Shown here piece by piece: positions 12,101-21,249 of a stretch of 64,000 nucleotides of DNA. Made by a program: the position numbers and the translations under genes. Origin of the DNA: Blepharisma stoltei (lineage: Eukaryota > Ciliophora > Heterotrichea > Heterotrichida > Blepharismidae); assembly GCA_914767885.1 (NCBI GenBank), contig CAJZBQ010000013.1:1178001-1242000 (forward strand). The letters are read 5' to 3'. Within the stretch, counting starts at the first letter, position 1. Each line of letters begins with the position of its first letter. Below the pieces are notes generated by a model. That model did not search any database, was not told where the DNA came from, and was given only the letters and a program-made list of their open reading frames with translations.

Positions 12101-12855
12101 TTGATTCAGAGCAGGAGTGGACTACATCATTGATTAAACAGCTTTGCCCAGTGCCCATGCCTATATCTGAAAACTGGCTTGGGAAAACTATGATTAAATA
12201 GTCGCCTGCTGAGATTCCTTGCTCGATCTCCATGAAAAACCAATAATCGACTCCAGTTTCACCCGCGTTTGCAGAGGAAGGAGAGACTGGATTAGGCTTG
12301 GAAGTATCTGCAATAAGATAAGAGTTTGCCAGGCTGAATAAGATTAGATTAGTTAAATTATAGCGGGTCGTCGAGGTTTATTTCCCCCCCTCCTTCCAAC
12401 GGATAGCTTAGCTTCGGCGCTAAGCGCTACCATCACACACCATCTTTTTGCTTCTGACGTCACCAAAAAATGGGTCTAAACGGGGAGACACCCCTACCGA
12501 TCGGTGTCGCCTTTCTTGGTCCCAAAATTCTGCAAAAGACTCCCTTAGCCTCTGACAGGGCTCAAGAGTATAGGTGGATCGTCTTTTGTCTCCTCCATGG
12601 CCTGTCAGAGCCTTATTGCAGGCTCGAAGATTGTACCCATGGAGCAGTATTGGGAGTCTACGCCGGTAGGGACTCTGCAAGTAAGGAAAAAAGATTTAAG
12701 GCCAGCTCCTAGACCAAAAACCCACCCGGAGAACTATCGCCATGTGGCACGCCTTTTCTGGGCCCGGATCAACTCGTGGGTCACCAGAAGTCCACGTTAG
12801 ATCACGCCATTTTAATAATTCTGCTGAATAAGAAGATAAACAGATATCGAACCAT
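6177..12855 (-). CDS. Giant secreted surface protein of repeated Ser/Thr-rich modules
   Basis: Removing two insertions (12344-12833 with one target repeat, and 11709-11927) and reading TGA as Trp near 10650 gives one frame of 1,989 aa. The restored start at 12855 yields a good signal peptide (MVRYLFIFLFSLANSYLIA). The body consists of degenerate modules of roughly 130-150 aa, each with an I-x-F-P-S-x-F strand, a Cys pair, an ITxxxFxxIxAGT segment and an NP turn, suggesting beta-sandwich domains with a disulfide. Composition is Ser/Thr/Gly-rich with many N-x-S/T sites. The end, NSTSAASPIVTFGALLLIYLHL, looks like a GPI-anchor signal. Inference: a cell-surface or extracellular-coat adhesin-like protein. 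The family is not recognised. Confidence 0.82.
11709..11927. other. Putative IES in surface protein gene
   Basis: 219 bp bounded on the plus strand by direct CCC repeats (11709-11711, 11928-11930). It is very AT-rich and contains stops in the gene frame; flanking modules align across it (IIDSNDAFG then FAKSVTS). 219 is divisible by three, keeping the frame. The boundary is not TA-flanked, so the exact cut is less certain than for other IESs here. Confidence 0.6.
12344..12822 (+). mobile_element. SINE-like insertion with 11-bp target duplication
   Basis: A GC-richer island of 479 bp flanked by direct repeats GCTGAATAAGA (12333-12343 and 12823-12833). Removing the insert plus one repeat (490 bp) restores the start and signal peptide of the giant gene in frame. 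The right end carries the family's CCATTTTAATAATT terminus. Internal blocks (gcgctaagc, tgacgtcacca, cggggagac) recur in the copy at 40464. The ORFs inside it on both strands are not supported. Confidence 0.8.
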
Positions 12856-13417
12856 TTTATGTTTGTTAGACGATCAAATTTATTAAAAAATTCAGTTTTT
12901 TTTGTACTGCTGAAGAAGGGAGAGATAATAAAGACTGATTAAATTAGAAGAAATAAAATATTGAATTTGCGGAAGCTGCAAAACTTAGTTTTCAAGATTG
13001 AGAAGTTTGAATTTGGCTCCTGAAAAAGCCATATTATGAATTAAAAAAAACAACCCGACAGATTATTTGAAAAAGTATGATAGTGGATTACTGAAAATAT
13101 AATTAATGCGAAAATAGAATCTCTGAAATTTGTAGATTTTATAGTGAATTTATTTTGATAATTAATAAACTAAATTAATTTATTAATTAAATTATTGTAG
13201 TAAAAGCTTACTTCTAGTTCGTGGTAAGATTTATTTTTTTATTATATAAAAAGTTTTTTTCGGATTTAATATGAAAAAATAGGGAATTTTATAATGTTAT
13301 TGCTCGATAACCAAGGAGGGGGGTTATTATATTTCAAAACCTTTTTGCTTTTGACAAGAATTTAATAGACAAATATAAATTTCTAATATATATTTCACTT
13401 AAACAATTTCTTATAAT
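12856..13417. other. Divergent intergenic spacer, AT-rich
   Basis: Lies between the start of the giant minus-strand gene and the plus-strand kinase gene, so it should hold both promoters. No motif stands out. Confidence 0.6.
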
Positions 13418-16400
13418 ATGAATTTTTGGGAGCTGGAGATAGCCGATGAAATTCCCAGCATTTTAAAAAATCGTGAACTCCATGGGACCACTGACATCTA
13501 TTATATAGGAATAGTTGGATATCCAGGAATTGGCAAAGTAATTTCTAAATAGACAGTTTCAGCTGATTTTCTCAAAAAAGAAATCAACTCACGTCTAGAA
13601 AATCTTTATCCTTCTCCTTATGTTTTCACAGAGTTTTGCAAGGTAATCCCAATGGATGGATTTCATCTCTACAAATACGAGCTTGACGATATGCCAAATC
13701 CTAAAGAAATGCATTTTCGAAGAGGGGCGCATTTTACATTTGACCCTCAAAATCTCTATTATTATAAGCTAGCTATTTTACATATTTTTGCGGCGATTAA
13801 AGCTCTGGAATTAATTAAGCTAATTATGAAAATAAGGAAAAATGGCTAATTCACCATACAAACTTTCCCATTTAAAACTAGGAAACCACCCTATAAACTT
13901 CCCTTCATTTTCACATACACTTGACGATCCTCAAGAAGATACTATATAGTACCCCCCCCCTCGTTTGTCGCATTTTCTAGTTTTTTTTTAAGGGAAAAAA
14001 AAATTTACAGGACCTCGTTTGTCGCATTTTCTAGTGCAAATACACATTGTCGCAATTTCTAGTTTTTTTAATTTTTTTTTGATGTCGCAAATCTTAGTTT
14101 TTTTAAAAAATAGTTTCTGATTAATTTAATTGAGTAATTATAGAGGAGTTTACCTTACATTTGCCTGCAGAGGGTTAGCAGGCCCGAGTCCTTCCAAGTC
14201 CTTCCCAGTCCTTCCCAGTCCTTCCCAGTCCTTCCCAGTCCTTCCCAGTCCTTCCCAGTCCTTCCCAGTCCTTCCCAGTCCTTCCAGTCCTTCCCAGTCC
14301 TTCCCAGTCCTTCCCAGTCCTTCCCAGTCCTTCCCAGTCCTTCCCAGTCCTTCCCAGTCCTTCCCAGTCCTTCCCAGTCCTTCCCAGTCCTTCCCAGTCC
14401 TTCCCAGTCCTTCCCAGTCCTTCCCAGTCCTTCCCAGTCCTTCCCAGTCCCTTCCCAGTCCTTCCCAGTCCTTCCCAGTCCTTCCCAGTCCTTCCCAGTC
14501 CTTCCCAGTCCTTCCCAGTCCTTCCCAGTCCTTCCCAGTCCTTCCCAGTCCTTCCCAGTCCTTCCCAGTCCTTCCCAGTCCTTCCCAGTCCTTCCCACTT
14601 TTACTCTCCCCTTTTTAGAGAATAGATTAAATTAGCTAGCTTATTAACCCCATTCTCCTTGCGCTTCAATGACCTGCCTTGCTCTTTCATTTTTCACCTT
14701 AAGAATGGAATTTTGCACTTCCTCAAAAGAAATTTCGTCCCATGACTCCTGAATGGCAGCAATTAGTCTGGCTTTGCTGTCAGGCCTTCTTTTTTTCTCC
14801 ACTTTCCTCTTCAAATTGGCCCAGATCATCTCAATTGGATTGAGATCTGGGCTCTTCGGCGATTGAGTCTTCACATCAATCCCGTTTTCTCTGCAATATT
14901 CCATAGTTTGCCTTGCAGTATGGGCTGTTGCCCCATCCTGAACGAAGGTGTAGTCTCCATCTAAAGGCTCAATATAGCCCTGGAGAATGTCTCTGATATA
15001 GGCCTGGGCATTGATTGCATACTTCTCCTTCTTTATGAAGAGCATTTTGCCAAAAACGATAGAAATTCCTCCCCAGATCATAATTGAGGTTTTTCAATTG
15101 ATAGGCTCTTCAATCGTTGCGTTTATCCCTTCTTTGCACCACGACAAATTAGAGTTACGAAAGAGATGCACATAGCACTCATCACTGAAGATCCATGAAG
15201 CGATATCTGAGTCAATCAAAGACCTAGCCCAGGACATTCTCTGCTCTTTATGAGCTTCAGTTAGCTGTAGAACAACCCTCTTCTTCCTATAGACATATCC
15301 CCTCTTCTTCAGCTCTTTTCCTAGCTGTTCTTCGCTGAAGTCAACTGTCTTTCTTTTGAATTGGGCCCTCAAACTTGCCTTGCTGACAAAGCCTGTATCC
15401 TTCTCACATTCCTTAATGACCTCAGCAAAGTCTTCATCACTTCAATGCTTTAGGGGAGATCTGGATAGTGCCTCTTCTCTTCCAGCCGCTTCGTCAGATT
15501 CACTCTCAGTATTCTCTGCAGCAATTCGCTCAATAGTCCGTTTAGAAGTCCCCAAGATTGTCGCAAGTTCTTCGTTTTTAAAGAAACCTACGTCAATGAT
15601 CCTCTTGACTATGCTCTCTCCATCATTCCATTTTCTTAGGAGGAGGCGATAGTCCATGGTCCACAAGCTTCCGCCTGAGCTCTAAAGTGTGCTCTTCAGG
15701 ATTGAACTTGTTGGTGTAGTGCCTGATCGTCGTCAGGCTCATGTCCTTGCCACAAGCAGCAAGACGCTCTTGGATCTGCTTTGCATTGAGCCTCTCTCCA
15801 TAGGCCATGCTTTGAATCATTGCCGGGATTTTTATCGGCTGGTCCTCAATTTCGCGCAACTCCATTAATTAATATGGAAGACTAGAAATTAAGCTATCAA
15901 ATAAGGAAATAGGCATGAAGATAGGGGAATAAGAATGGTGAATGGCAAGTGGTGAGGCTTAAGCAATGGAGCAGATAATGGGAAGCAAGCTGTGGGGATT
16001 GAGGAATGGGAGCAAGGATTTTGAAGGAAGAAATGATGAAATTTCACTAACTGATCCCTTGACGAATTTTAATTTTTAGGAATTTATATAGAGAGAAAAA
16101 AAACCTAGAAAAATGCGACAAGCGAGGTCCTGAACCGATTTTTTTTTGGCTTAAAAAAAAACTAGAAAATGCGACAAATGAAGTCCTGAAATTTTTTTTT
16201 TCTCTTATAAAAAAAAAACTAGAAAATGCGACAAACGAGGGGGGGGGTACTATACAAGTTGATCCAAATATTGTGAAAGTTGTAATTATTGAAGGACTGT
16301 ATTTATACTGTGAGCTGCCTATTTGAAAAGAAATAAGGGAAATTATTGATTATAAAATTTATATAGATGGGAATTTAGATGAGGCAATGGATAGAGTTGT

Positions 16401-16566
16401 GCAAAGAAATGCAAGATGTTTAAATATGAGCCTTGAAGAAACGGCGTATAAGGTACAGCATAATGATAGGCTGAATGCAGGGGTTGTGGAAGAATCAAGG
16501 AGATATGCAGATAAAGTTTTTAGGTATCAGGAAAAACCAAGAGAAATTTTGAGGCTATATGAATAA
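13418..16566 (+). CDS. P-loop kinase of the uridine kinase / phosphoribulokinase-like group, split by intron, IES and transposon
   Basis: Four coding pieces (13418-13537, 13553-13762, 13857-13944, 16253-16566) join to 732 nt, 243 aa. The Walker A motif GYPGIGKT lies at about residues 33-40 and is itself split by the 15-nt intron. VIPMDGFHLYKYEL, then MPNPKEMHFRRGAHFTFD, match the conserved D-G-F and RRGAxxTFD signatures of small kinases such as bacterial YggC/FrcK-like proteins and yeast Yfh7. VVIIEGLYLYCELPIW precedes a Walker B-like region; its Trp is a TGA. The family phosphorylates small sugars or nucleosides; substrate here is unknown. Only precise removal of the 2.3-kb transposon leaves DTIQVDPN in frame. 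Confidence 0.85.
13538..13552 (+). other. 15-nt spliceosomal intron
   Basis: GTAATTTCTAAATAG lies inside the P-loop; removal gives GYPGIGK-TVSADF. Confidence 0.92.
13763..13856. other. Short TA-bounded IES (94 bp)
   Basis: Bounded by TA at 13763-13764 and 13857-13858. It contains in-frame stops and shifts the frame. Removal leaves one TA and joins QNLYYYK to LSHLKLG in frame. Confidence 0.7.
14187..14597. repeat. 10-bp minisatellite (CTTCCCAGTC)n, about 41 units
   Basis: Nearly perfect head-to-tail CTTCCCAGTC units, with one 9-bp unit near 14281 and one 11-bp unit near 14451. Both strands stay open because the unit lacks stops; the apparent proteins are artefacts. It lies inside the Tc1 element downstream of the transposase stop. 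Confidence 0.95.
14644..15865 (-). pseudogene. Tc1-like DD34E transposase with one frame break
   Basis: From 15865 the first segment (MELREIEDQPIKIPAM) is a helix-turn-helix-like region. A second segment in another frame (from about 15680) carries GFFKNEELATILGTSKRTIE, a second HTH. The catalytic core reads through two TGA Trp codons: FSDECYVHL (first Asp), FVQDGATAHTA (second Asp) and SPDLNPIEMIW (Glu), with 34 residues between second Asp and Glu, the DD34E of Tc1. The two N-terminal frames overlap at 15623-15690 and no 15-16 nt intron joins them, so this copy is probably inactive or holds a sequence error. TAA stop at 14644. About 400 aa in total, near the family's usual 340-400. Confidence 0.88.
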
Positions 16567-16776
16567 AATTAAAATATAATTTAATTATAGCTCAATAATA
16601 TTATAAATTATTATAGTAAATAGAATCTTATCCAATTGTAAGTTGATATATAATTTATTCCAAAGTATCATTATAGTTAATATTTGGACAAATTCTATCT
16701 TCTATACAGGGTTTATTGCTATTTTATAAGCTAATTATTAAAGGTTTTAACTTTCATTTTTGAGTTTAATTTTAAT
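16567..16776. other. Short intergenic spacer
   Basis: AT-rich sequence between two plus-strand genes; nothing distinct seen. Confidence 0.5.
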
Positions 16777-18004
16777 ATGGATCCATGGCAACTTAAACTT
16801 CTCTGTTTATCTAATCCTCCTCAATCCATTACAGTAGCACCACCTTCTCCACACTTCCCTTCTTCTGATAACCCTCCTTCTTCACTCCGAGTCCCAGAAT
16901 ATCTTATCGAGCAGACCATAATTTCCGAAAAAATTCAAGAATCCCAATACAATAAAATTGGAGGCTACAAACCTTTAGAATTCTTACTCCCCCCTTCGCA
17001 AATAAACAAAATTTTGTTCACTCACGGAGGGGGTTTTAATCATTTGATCAAATTTCTGATCGGCTCCCACGAGCCAAAGATGGATTTCACACGTGAAAAT
17101 CCAGAAATTCCACGTGGAAACCCATTTTTGGCTCGTGGGAGCCGATCATAAATAATGCCAAAAAGATCATAATATTTTTTTAAAAAAATTTAGGTAAAAA
17201 TTTTTCCAATTTTGTAAAATTGTATTTAATTTGCAAAATTTATGTTTAAAATGTAAGCTGTTTAAAAATTTATGTTTTAAAATGCAAGCTGTTAAAAATT
17301 CAGAAATTCGCTAGAGATTTCATTATACTAATTATTACGTATATATCAAAATTGTTTTTCATAAAAAATTTTATTCACTCATGGAGGGTCGATTTTTGGT
17401 CAAAAAATAGGGATTTTTCCAATAGTTTTGTTCGCTCACGGGGGAGTTAGAAACAATTGATATTGCAGCCCCAAAAGCAAAAAAAACTCAGCCCAAGCCT
17501 TCAAATCCTCTCCCAGTCCAAAAATTCATTATTGACAATTCTGAGTACGAAAAGTCCTATGATGAGCTCCAAAGATTAAATTCTGAGCTAGCCCAACAAA
17601 AGGAAAATGCAGAATATAAAAAAAAGCTGGATTTATTAGAAAAAACTTTAAATAGAATTGAAAATGTATCAATAAGACTGAATGAAATTTCTGACAAAAA
17701 AACACAAGAGAGATTAAGTGAGCTGGCTTTTGAAAATGAGAAAAGTGACATCAAAGACATTTTGAAAAAAATGAATAAAGAGACTGATAAAGATGAGGAA
17801 AGCAGAATAGGGGAATTATTGGCAAAAAATAAAGCCATTTATAGCGAAGTTGATACATATTTAGATAGTAGGAAGAGCAAAGTTGTAAATAGGCCGAGCT
17901 GTATTCAAGTAAATCCAATGCGAGTAGCAAAAATAAGAAGGGTGTCTCAAGTCAAAGTTGTTAAATATCCTCCAATTTCGCGTTTTAAAAGCACAAATTT
18001 CTAA
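16777..18004 (+). CDS. Coiled-coil protein of 254 aa, interrupted by a MITE
   Basis: Pieces 16777-16984 and 17448-18004 join at a TTA codon to give YKPLEFL-ETIDIAAPKAKK with no frame change (765 nt). The first 60 residues are Pro/Ser-rich. From about residue 100 a long heptad-like region follows (SYDELQRLNSELAQQKENAE, then KKKLDLLEKTLNRIENVSIR), with a basic tail. No enzyme motif is seen, and a structural or cytoskeletal role is only a guess. The next gene is also a coiled-coil protein on the same strand. Confidence 0.8.
16985..17447. mobile_element. MITE family A acting as a 463-bp IES, with nested hairpin
   Basis: Flanked by TTA direct repeats (16984-16986; 17447-17449). The left end reads ACTCCCCCCTTCG and the right end GCTCACGGGGGAG, with the GTTCACTCACGGAGG word repeated inside. 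A 86-bp near-palindrome (17067-17152, arms GATCGGCTCCCACGAGCC) is nested within it. Removal keeps the host frame. Confidence 0.85.
17067..17152. repeat. Nested palindromic element
   Basis: Arms TGATCGGCTCCCACGAGCC and its complement surround a centre with smaller inverted repeats (CACGTG-like). It is absent from other family A copies, so it is a secondary insertion. Confidence 0.75.
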
Positions 18005-18136
18005 TTATAATGAAATATTAACGAAAACCTTAATGACTCATTAATTTTTTTTGCAAATTCAATCATTAGAGAAAATTTTTCTTACTGATGACAATAATGA
18101 AATAAAGATTTCAAGCTAAATAAACTTGAATATAAA

Positions 18137-19029
18137 ATGGAAGAAAGTAACCAACCCAATTCTTCTCAATACGACTCCAAAAAGCTCCTCTACAAATACC
18201 AGTTCGCCTTTCTCCTCATGCAACGATCATTCAGCTCAATGGGCAAAATAATTTCTACTTGGGAAACCCGCCAGCTTTTCAAATCCATTTCAGTCTGGAA
18301 AATCCACTGTTTAGACTCCCCAAAGCTCGAAAAAGCCCAAATCCAAGCAATTCTTTCTACCATACAGTCTAAGCTTGACAACTTAAATTCAGTCCTATCC
18401 TCAAGGGTCAAGCAAAATATGCATGCAAATCTGCTTCGGATTTTGAAATGCGCAAAGCTGAAACACGTTCTTGATAAGGCTAAGCAAGAACAAGAAACAA
18501 TACAGGCAGGACATCAGCAAGAATTAGACGCAATGACCCAAGAACTCAGCAATCTTCAAGAGAAGCAAAAAGAACTGGAAAGTCTGGTGAAAGATTTCAA
18601 AACGAAAGAAAATCAATAGAGCTGTATATAAAAAGACATTTTGTGAATTTTTCAGTCATTTTTAATAGAAAAAAATCATTTTTTTGTATGACCAATCAAT
18701 ATAAAGACCAAATCAACGATTTAAAAGCAGGCAGAGTTCAAAATGCGGCAGCCATTGAAAGAAGTAGAAAGCTAGCCCAAGAAAAAGAAGAAGAACTGAT
18801 GGAAAGAATTGAGGATTTAAGAGAAGAAAACGCACAATTAAGTGAAAAATTAGCTGCAGTCGAAAATAATGTGACTACATTTATCCAAGAAATGGGAACA
18901 TTATTGGAAGCCAGCGAAGAGTCTAATAAAAAGAGAGCTAGTGTAAGTAGTAGCCAAAAGCCTAAAAAGACTGGTAAAACTGGAAAAAGAAGCAGAGGGC
19001 CGACTATAACTTTGGATTTGGGTAAGTGA
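18137..19029 (+). CDS. Coiled-coil protein of 269 aa, interrupted by an IES
   Basis: Pieces 18137-18616 and 18700-19029 join to 810 nt, reading KTKENQ-YKDQINDLKAGRV. Residues about 110-240 form a strong coiled coil (AKQEQETIQAGHQQELDAMT, then EKEEELMERIEDLREENAQL). The tail is basic and Ser-rich (SSQKPKKTGKTGKRSRGP), possibly for nucleic-acid or microtubule contact. No known domain is recognised. Without excision the protein would end at TAG 18617-18619, leaving only half of the coil. Confidence 0.82.
18617..18699. other. Short TA-bounded IES (83 bp)
   Basis: Direct repeat ATCAATA at both ends, with TA at 18617-18618 and 18700-18701. Removal leaves one copy and keeps frame. Confidence 0.8.
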
Positions 19030-19092
19030 TAAACTAATAATATTTTATTATGTGAAGAAGTAGATTAATATTATTTTTCTCTGATTTCAGCT

Positions 19093-19320
19093 ATTATTAT
19101 AGTTCGAGCCCTATTTGGATCGAGCTCGAATGACGTTGGGAGACGTAAGATGGGGAGTTGACGAACCAACTTTTGATGGATGTGCTAAATCCCTAGGTAA
19201 ATCCTCTTGTTATTGGAGATTCACTATCTGAGGAGTTGAATTTGCCAGAAAACGTTAACTCCCCATCTGGCGTCTCCCGATATCAGTCAAGCCCGATCCA
19301 AAGCAGGATTCTGGCTATAT
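19093..19320. mobile_element. Palindromic MITE-like element
   Basis: About 60-bp imperfect inverted arms (key blocks GGGAGACGTAAGATGGGGAG on the left and the complement of CTCCCCATCTGGCGTCTCCC on the right) flank a 60-bp centre. It lies between the coiled-coil gene and the next gene. Exact ends and target repeat are unclear. Confidence 0.7.
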
Positions 19321-19353
19321 TAGAATTCTAATAATTTTAGTTGACATAATAAA

Positions 19354-21215
19354 ATGCACAAGGATTTTTTGCTCATATTTACACTTTTAAGCTGACAAAT
19401 AGTTCTGGGCAAGCCTTATTAGACTTAGATTACTCAATTTAACTCACCTAAACTTGGGCCTCTGAGTGCTCAACCCGTAAGATCACTTTTTCCTTGGATT
19501 TGTCGCTACCCAACTGTGCGTACGGCCTTTCGATAAGCATCACTCATTCTCTCTCCCTTGAAGATGCTTGAGAGCTAAGAAGTCGTGAGACCATCAGTGG
19601 CTTGGTGCGTGCCTCACTCTATCCGAATTTCCTTGTTCGTTATAGGGATTACCTCTGTCGGGCAGCGGAAAGAGGTAAAACGTGAAGTAAGAAAGCCAAC
19701 GCCATTTTTTCCCTATTAATCAGAAGTGCACCTGATAAAGCCTTTCCCCATAATAATAAAATCAGGAAGAGGAAATTCACCGAGAGAATTCTCCTCTCAT
19801 CCGAGCCATTTTATTATTATACTGGGCAAGCTAGCAGAAAAATTTATTACGATTTCTCCTGAAAGCCAATGAGAATATATCAGTAAATTTACTTGTGATC
19901 CAGGTAAAGGATCCTGAGAACTAAAAGCAAAAATCCATAGGCCTAGTGATCTCTCCAGTACACAATTTTTATCGCTAGAAACCTCTATTTACTTGGATAC
20001 TAATTGGGACGAAACTTTAAGTTTCCCAGCTTGTAAAGACAAATTATCTTCAAGTAAAGGGATAAAAAACGTCAAAATTCCTCTCAATGGAGACTGATCT
20101 GAGCTCATTAAAGGAACTTTTTCTCAAACTTCCCCTCACGTTTGGTTCTTTGCCCTCTCAAATTGCAATGCAACAATCAATAATTCTCATGAAATCCGTG
20201 TAGAAATGCATTTTTTAAATTCTGATAAATCAGAATTCTCAACAGAAGATAAAGACTTACTGCTACTATATATTGCAATTTTTATAGTTTTTGCATTAAC
20301 TTTATCAAGAAATATTTATAGCTTGCGACTCCATTCAGCTGATCTAGAAAAAATAACTTTCCTTAAGAACGATTTTTTCTAAAAAATTATTTAATTTTTT
20401 ATTTATTTTTTCCTTGTAATGGGCGATAACCATAATTTGCTTATTTTTAATTAATATTTACCTATTTAGGCAAAAATAGCTAATAAAAAGATATATAGAG
20501 TTGTATGCTATATCACCTTATTAAGGTTTTCAAGCAAACCAGTGAAATTACTCCAAATTTAATGATGCTAAACTCAGCAATTTTAATAGAGTTTTTTGGG
20601 TTGGTCTTTGAAGTTGCCCATTTGTTAGTTTATTATAGTAATGGAAAAGGGTGGATTATATTTGATTTCTTTTATCATTGCTTGTTTATAGTTTCAGGGC
20701 TAGTTGTGAGCTTTTTATTCTTGATAATGGCTGATGGCTGAAGCTTGAAATATAAAGATTTCCCAAATTTTGAAGAGCTGATACCGATTTTACTATTGCA
20801 GGTGCTGATAAACATCTTATTTGTAGGGTTCAGCAAAGTTATTGATGATTCCTACTACAAATTTAGCGATTTTGAAGGAATTCCAGGCGCTTTGATGCTT
20901 ATTTTTAAAATCTGTATTTGGTGCTGGTTTATTTTTACCATAAAATCACAATTTAATTCTTTGCCCCCAAGAAAAGCCTCCTTTTTAATGAATTTTTCAG
21001 TTTTAGTATCTTTTTACCTATTAGGCCTGCCTCTGCTAGTATCCATTTCCTGGCAATTCAAAAACTACCTGCGAAACCGAATCGTAAAAATCGGCTACAA
21101 TTTGATACAAATCCTGGTCTATTTTTTACTTACACATTTATTTAGTGACAAGAGCAATTACTATAAGATTTCTACTCTCTCAGAAAGTAGCCTGCCTGGA
21201 AAAAGAGCCTACTAA
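19354..21215 (+). CDS. Seven-helix membrane protein, GPR180/TMEM145-like (GOST-type), interrupted twice
   Basis: Pieces 19354-19414, 19832-20353 and 20509-21215 join to 1,290 nt, 429 aa, reading five TGA as Trp. A signal peptide (MHKDFLLIFTLLSWQIVLG) precedes a luminal domain of about 165 aa with several Cys, then about seven hydrophobic helices beginning near LLLLYIAIFIVFALTLS. FYHCLFIVSGLVVSFLFLIM followed by ADGW resembles the helix 3 region of the GOST/intimal-thickness-related receptor group, which in known members works in Golgi trafficking. The family call is by eye and moderate. The first insertion is SINE-like, the second a short IES; each breaks the protein unless removed. Confidence 0.75.
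19415..19821 (+). mobile_element. SINE-like insertion with 10-bp target duplication
   Basis: A 407-bp GC-richer island between direct repeats CTGGGCAAGC (19405-19414; 19822-19831). The right end is GCCATTTTATTATTATA, a microsatellite-like tail matching the 3' end of four other islands. Removing insert plus one repeat keeps the host ORF intact. Confidence 0.8.
20354..20508. other. Short TA-bounded IES (155 bp)
   Basis: TA at 20354-20355 and 20509-20510. Contains stops in all frames; removal joins LEKI to YHLIKVFK in frame. Another TA nearby could serve, but only this pair keeps frame. Confidence 0.65.
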
Positions 21216-21249
21216 TGTGCTTTTATAAGCTTATTAATTTAAATTGAGC

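Larger units (their letters stand above)
13947..16252. mobile_element. Tc1/mariner-type transposon inserted in the kinase gene
   Basis: 2,306 bp with inverted ends starting TAGTACCCCCCC, followed by CGTTTGTCGCATTTTCTAG, and flanked by TA (13945-13946 and 16253-16254). Further copies of the CGTTTGTCGCATTTTCTAG word, some diverged, lie near 14012, 14050, 16100 and 16165, an IR/DR arrangement expected of transposase binding sites. It carries a DD34E transposase on the minus strand and a 10-bp minisatellite. Excision at the TA pair restores the host gene exactly. Confidence 0.92.

Noticed and set aside
12420-12800. Three overlapping ORFs in a GC-rich patch
   Set aside because: They lie in a SINE-like insertion with target duplications; no frame shows a recognisable protein and no relative keeps it.
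14130-14618. Long ORFs on both strands over the CTTCCCAGTC array
   Set aside because: The 10-bp unit has no stop in any phase, so both frames are open by composition alone; no start context or non-repeat domain.
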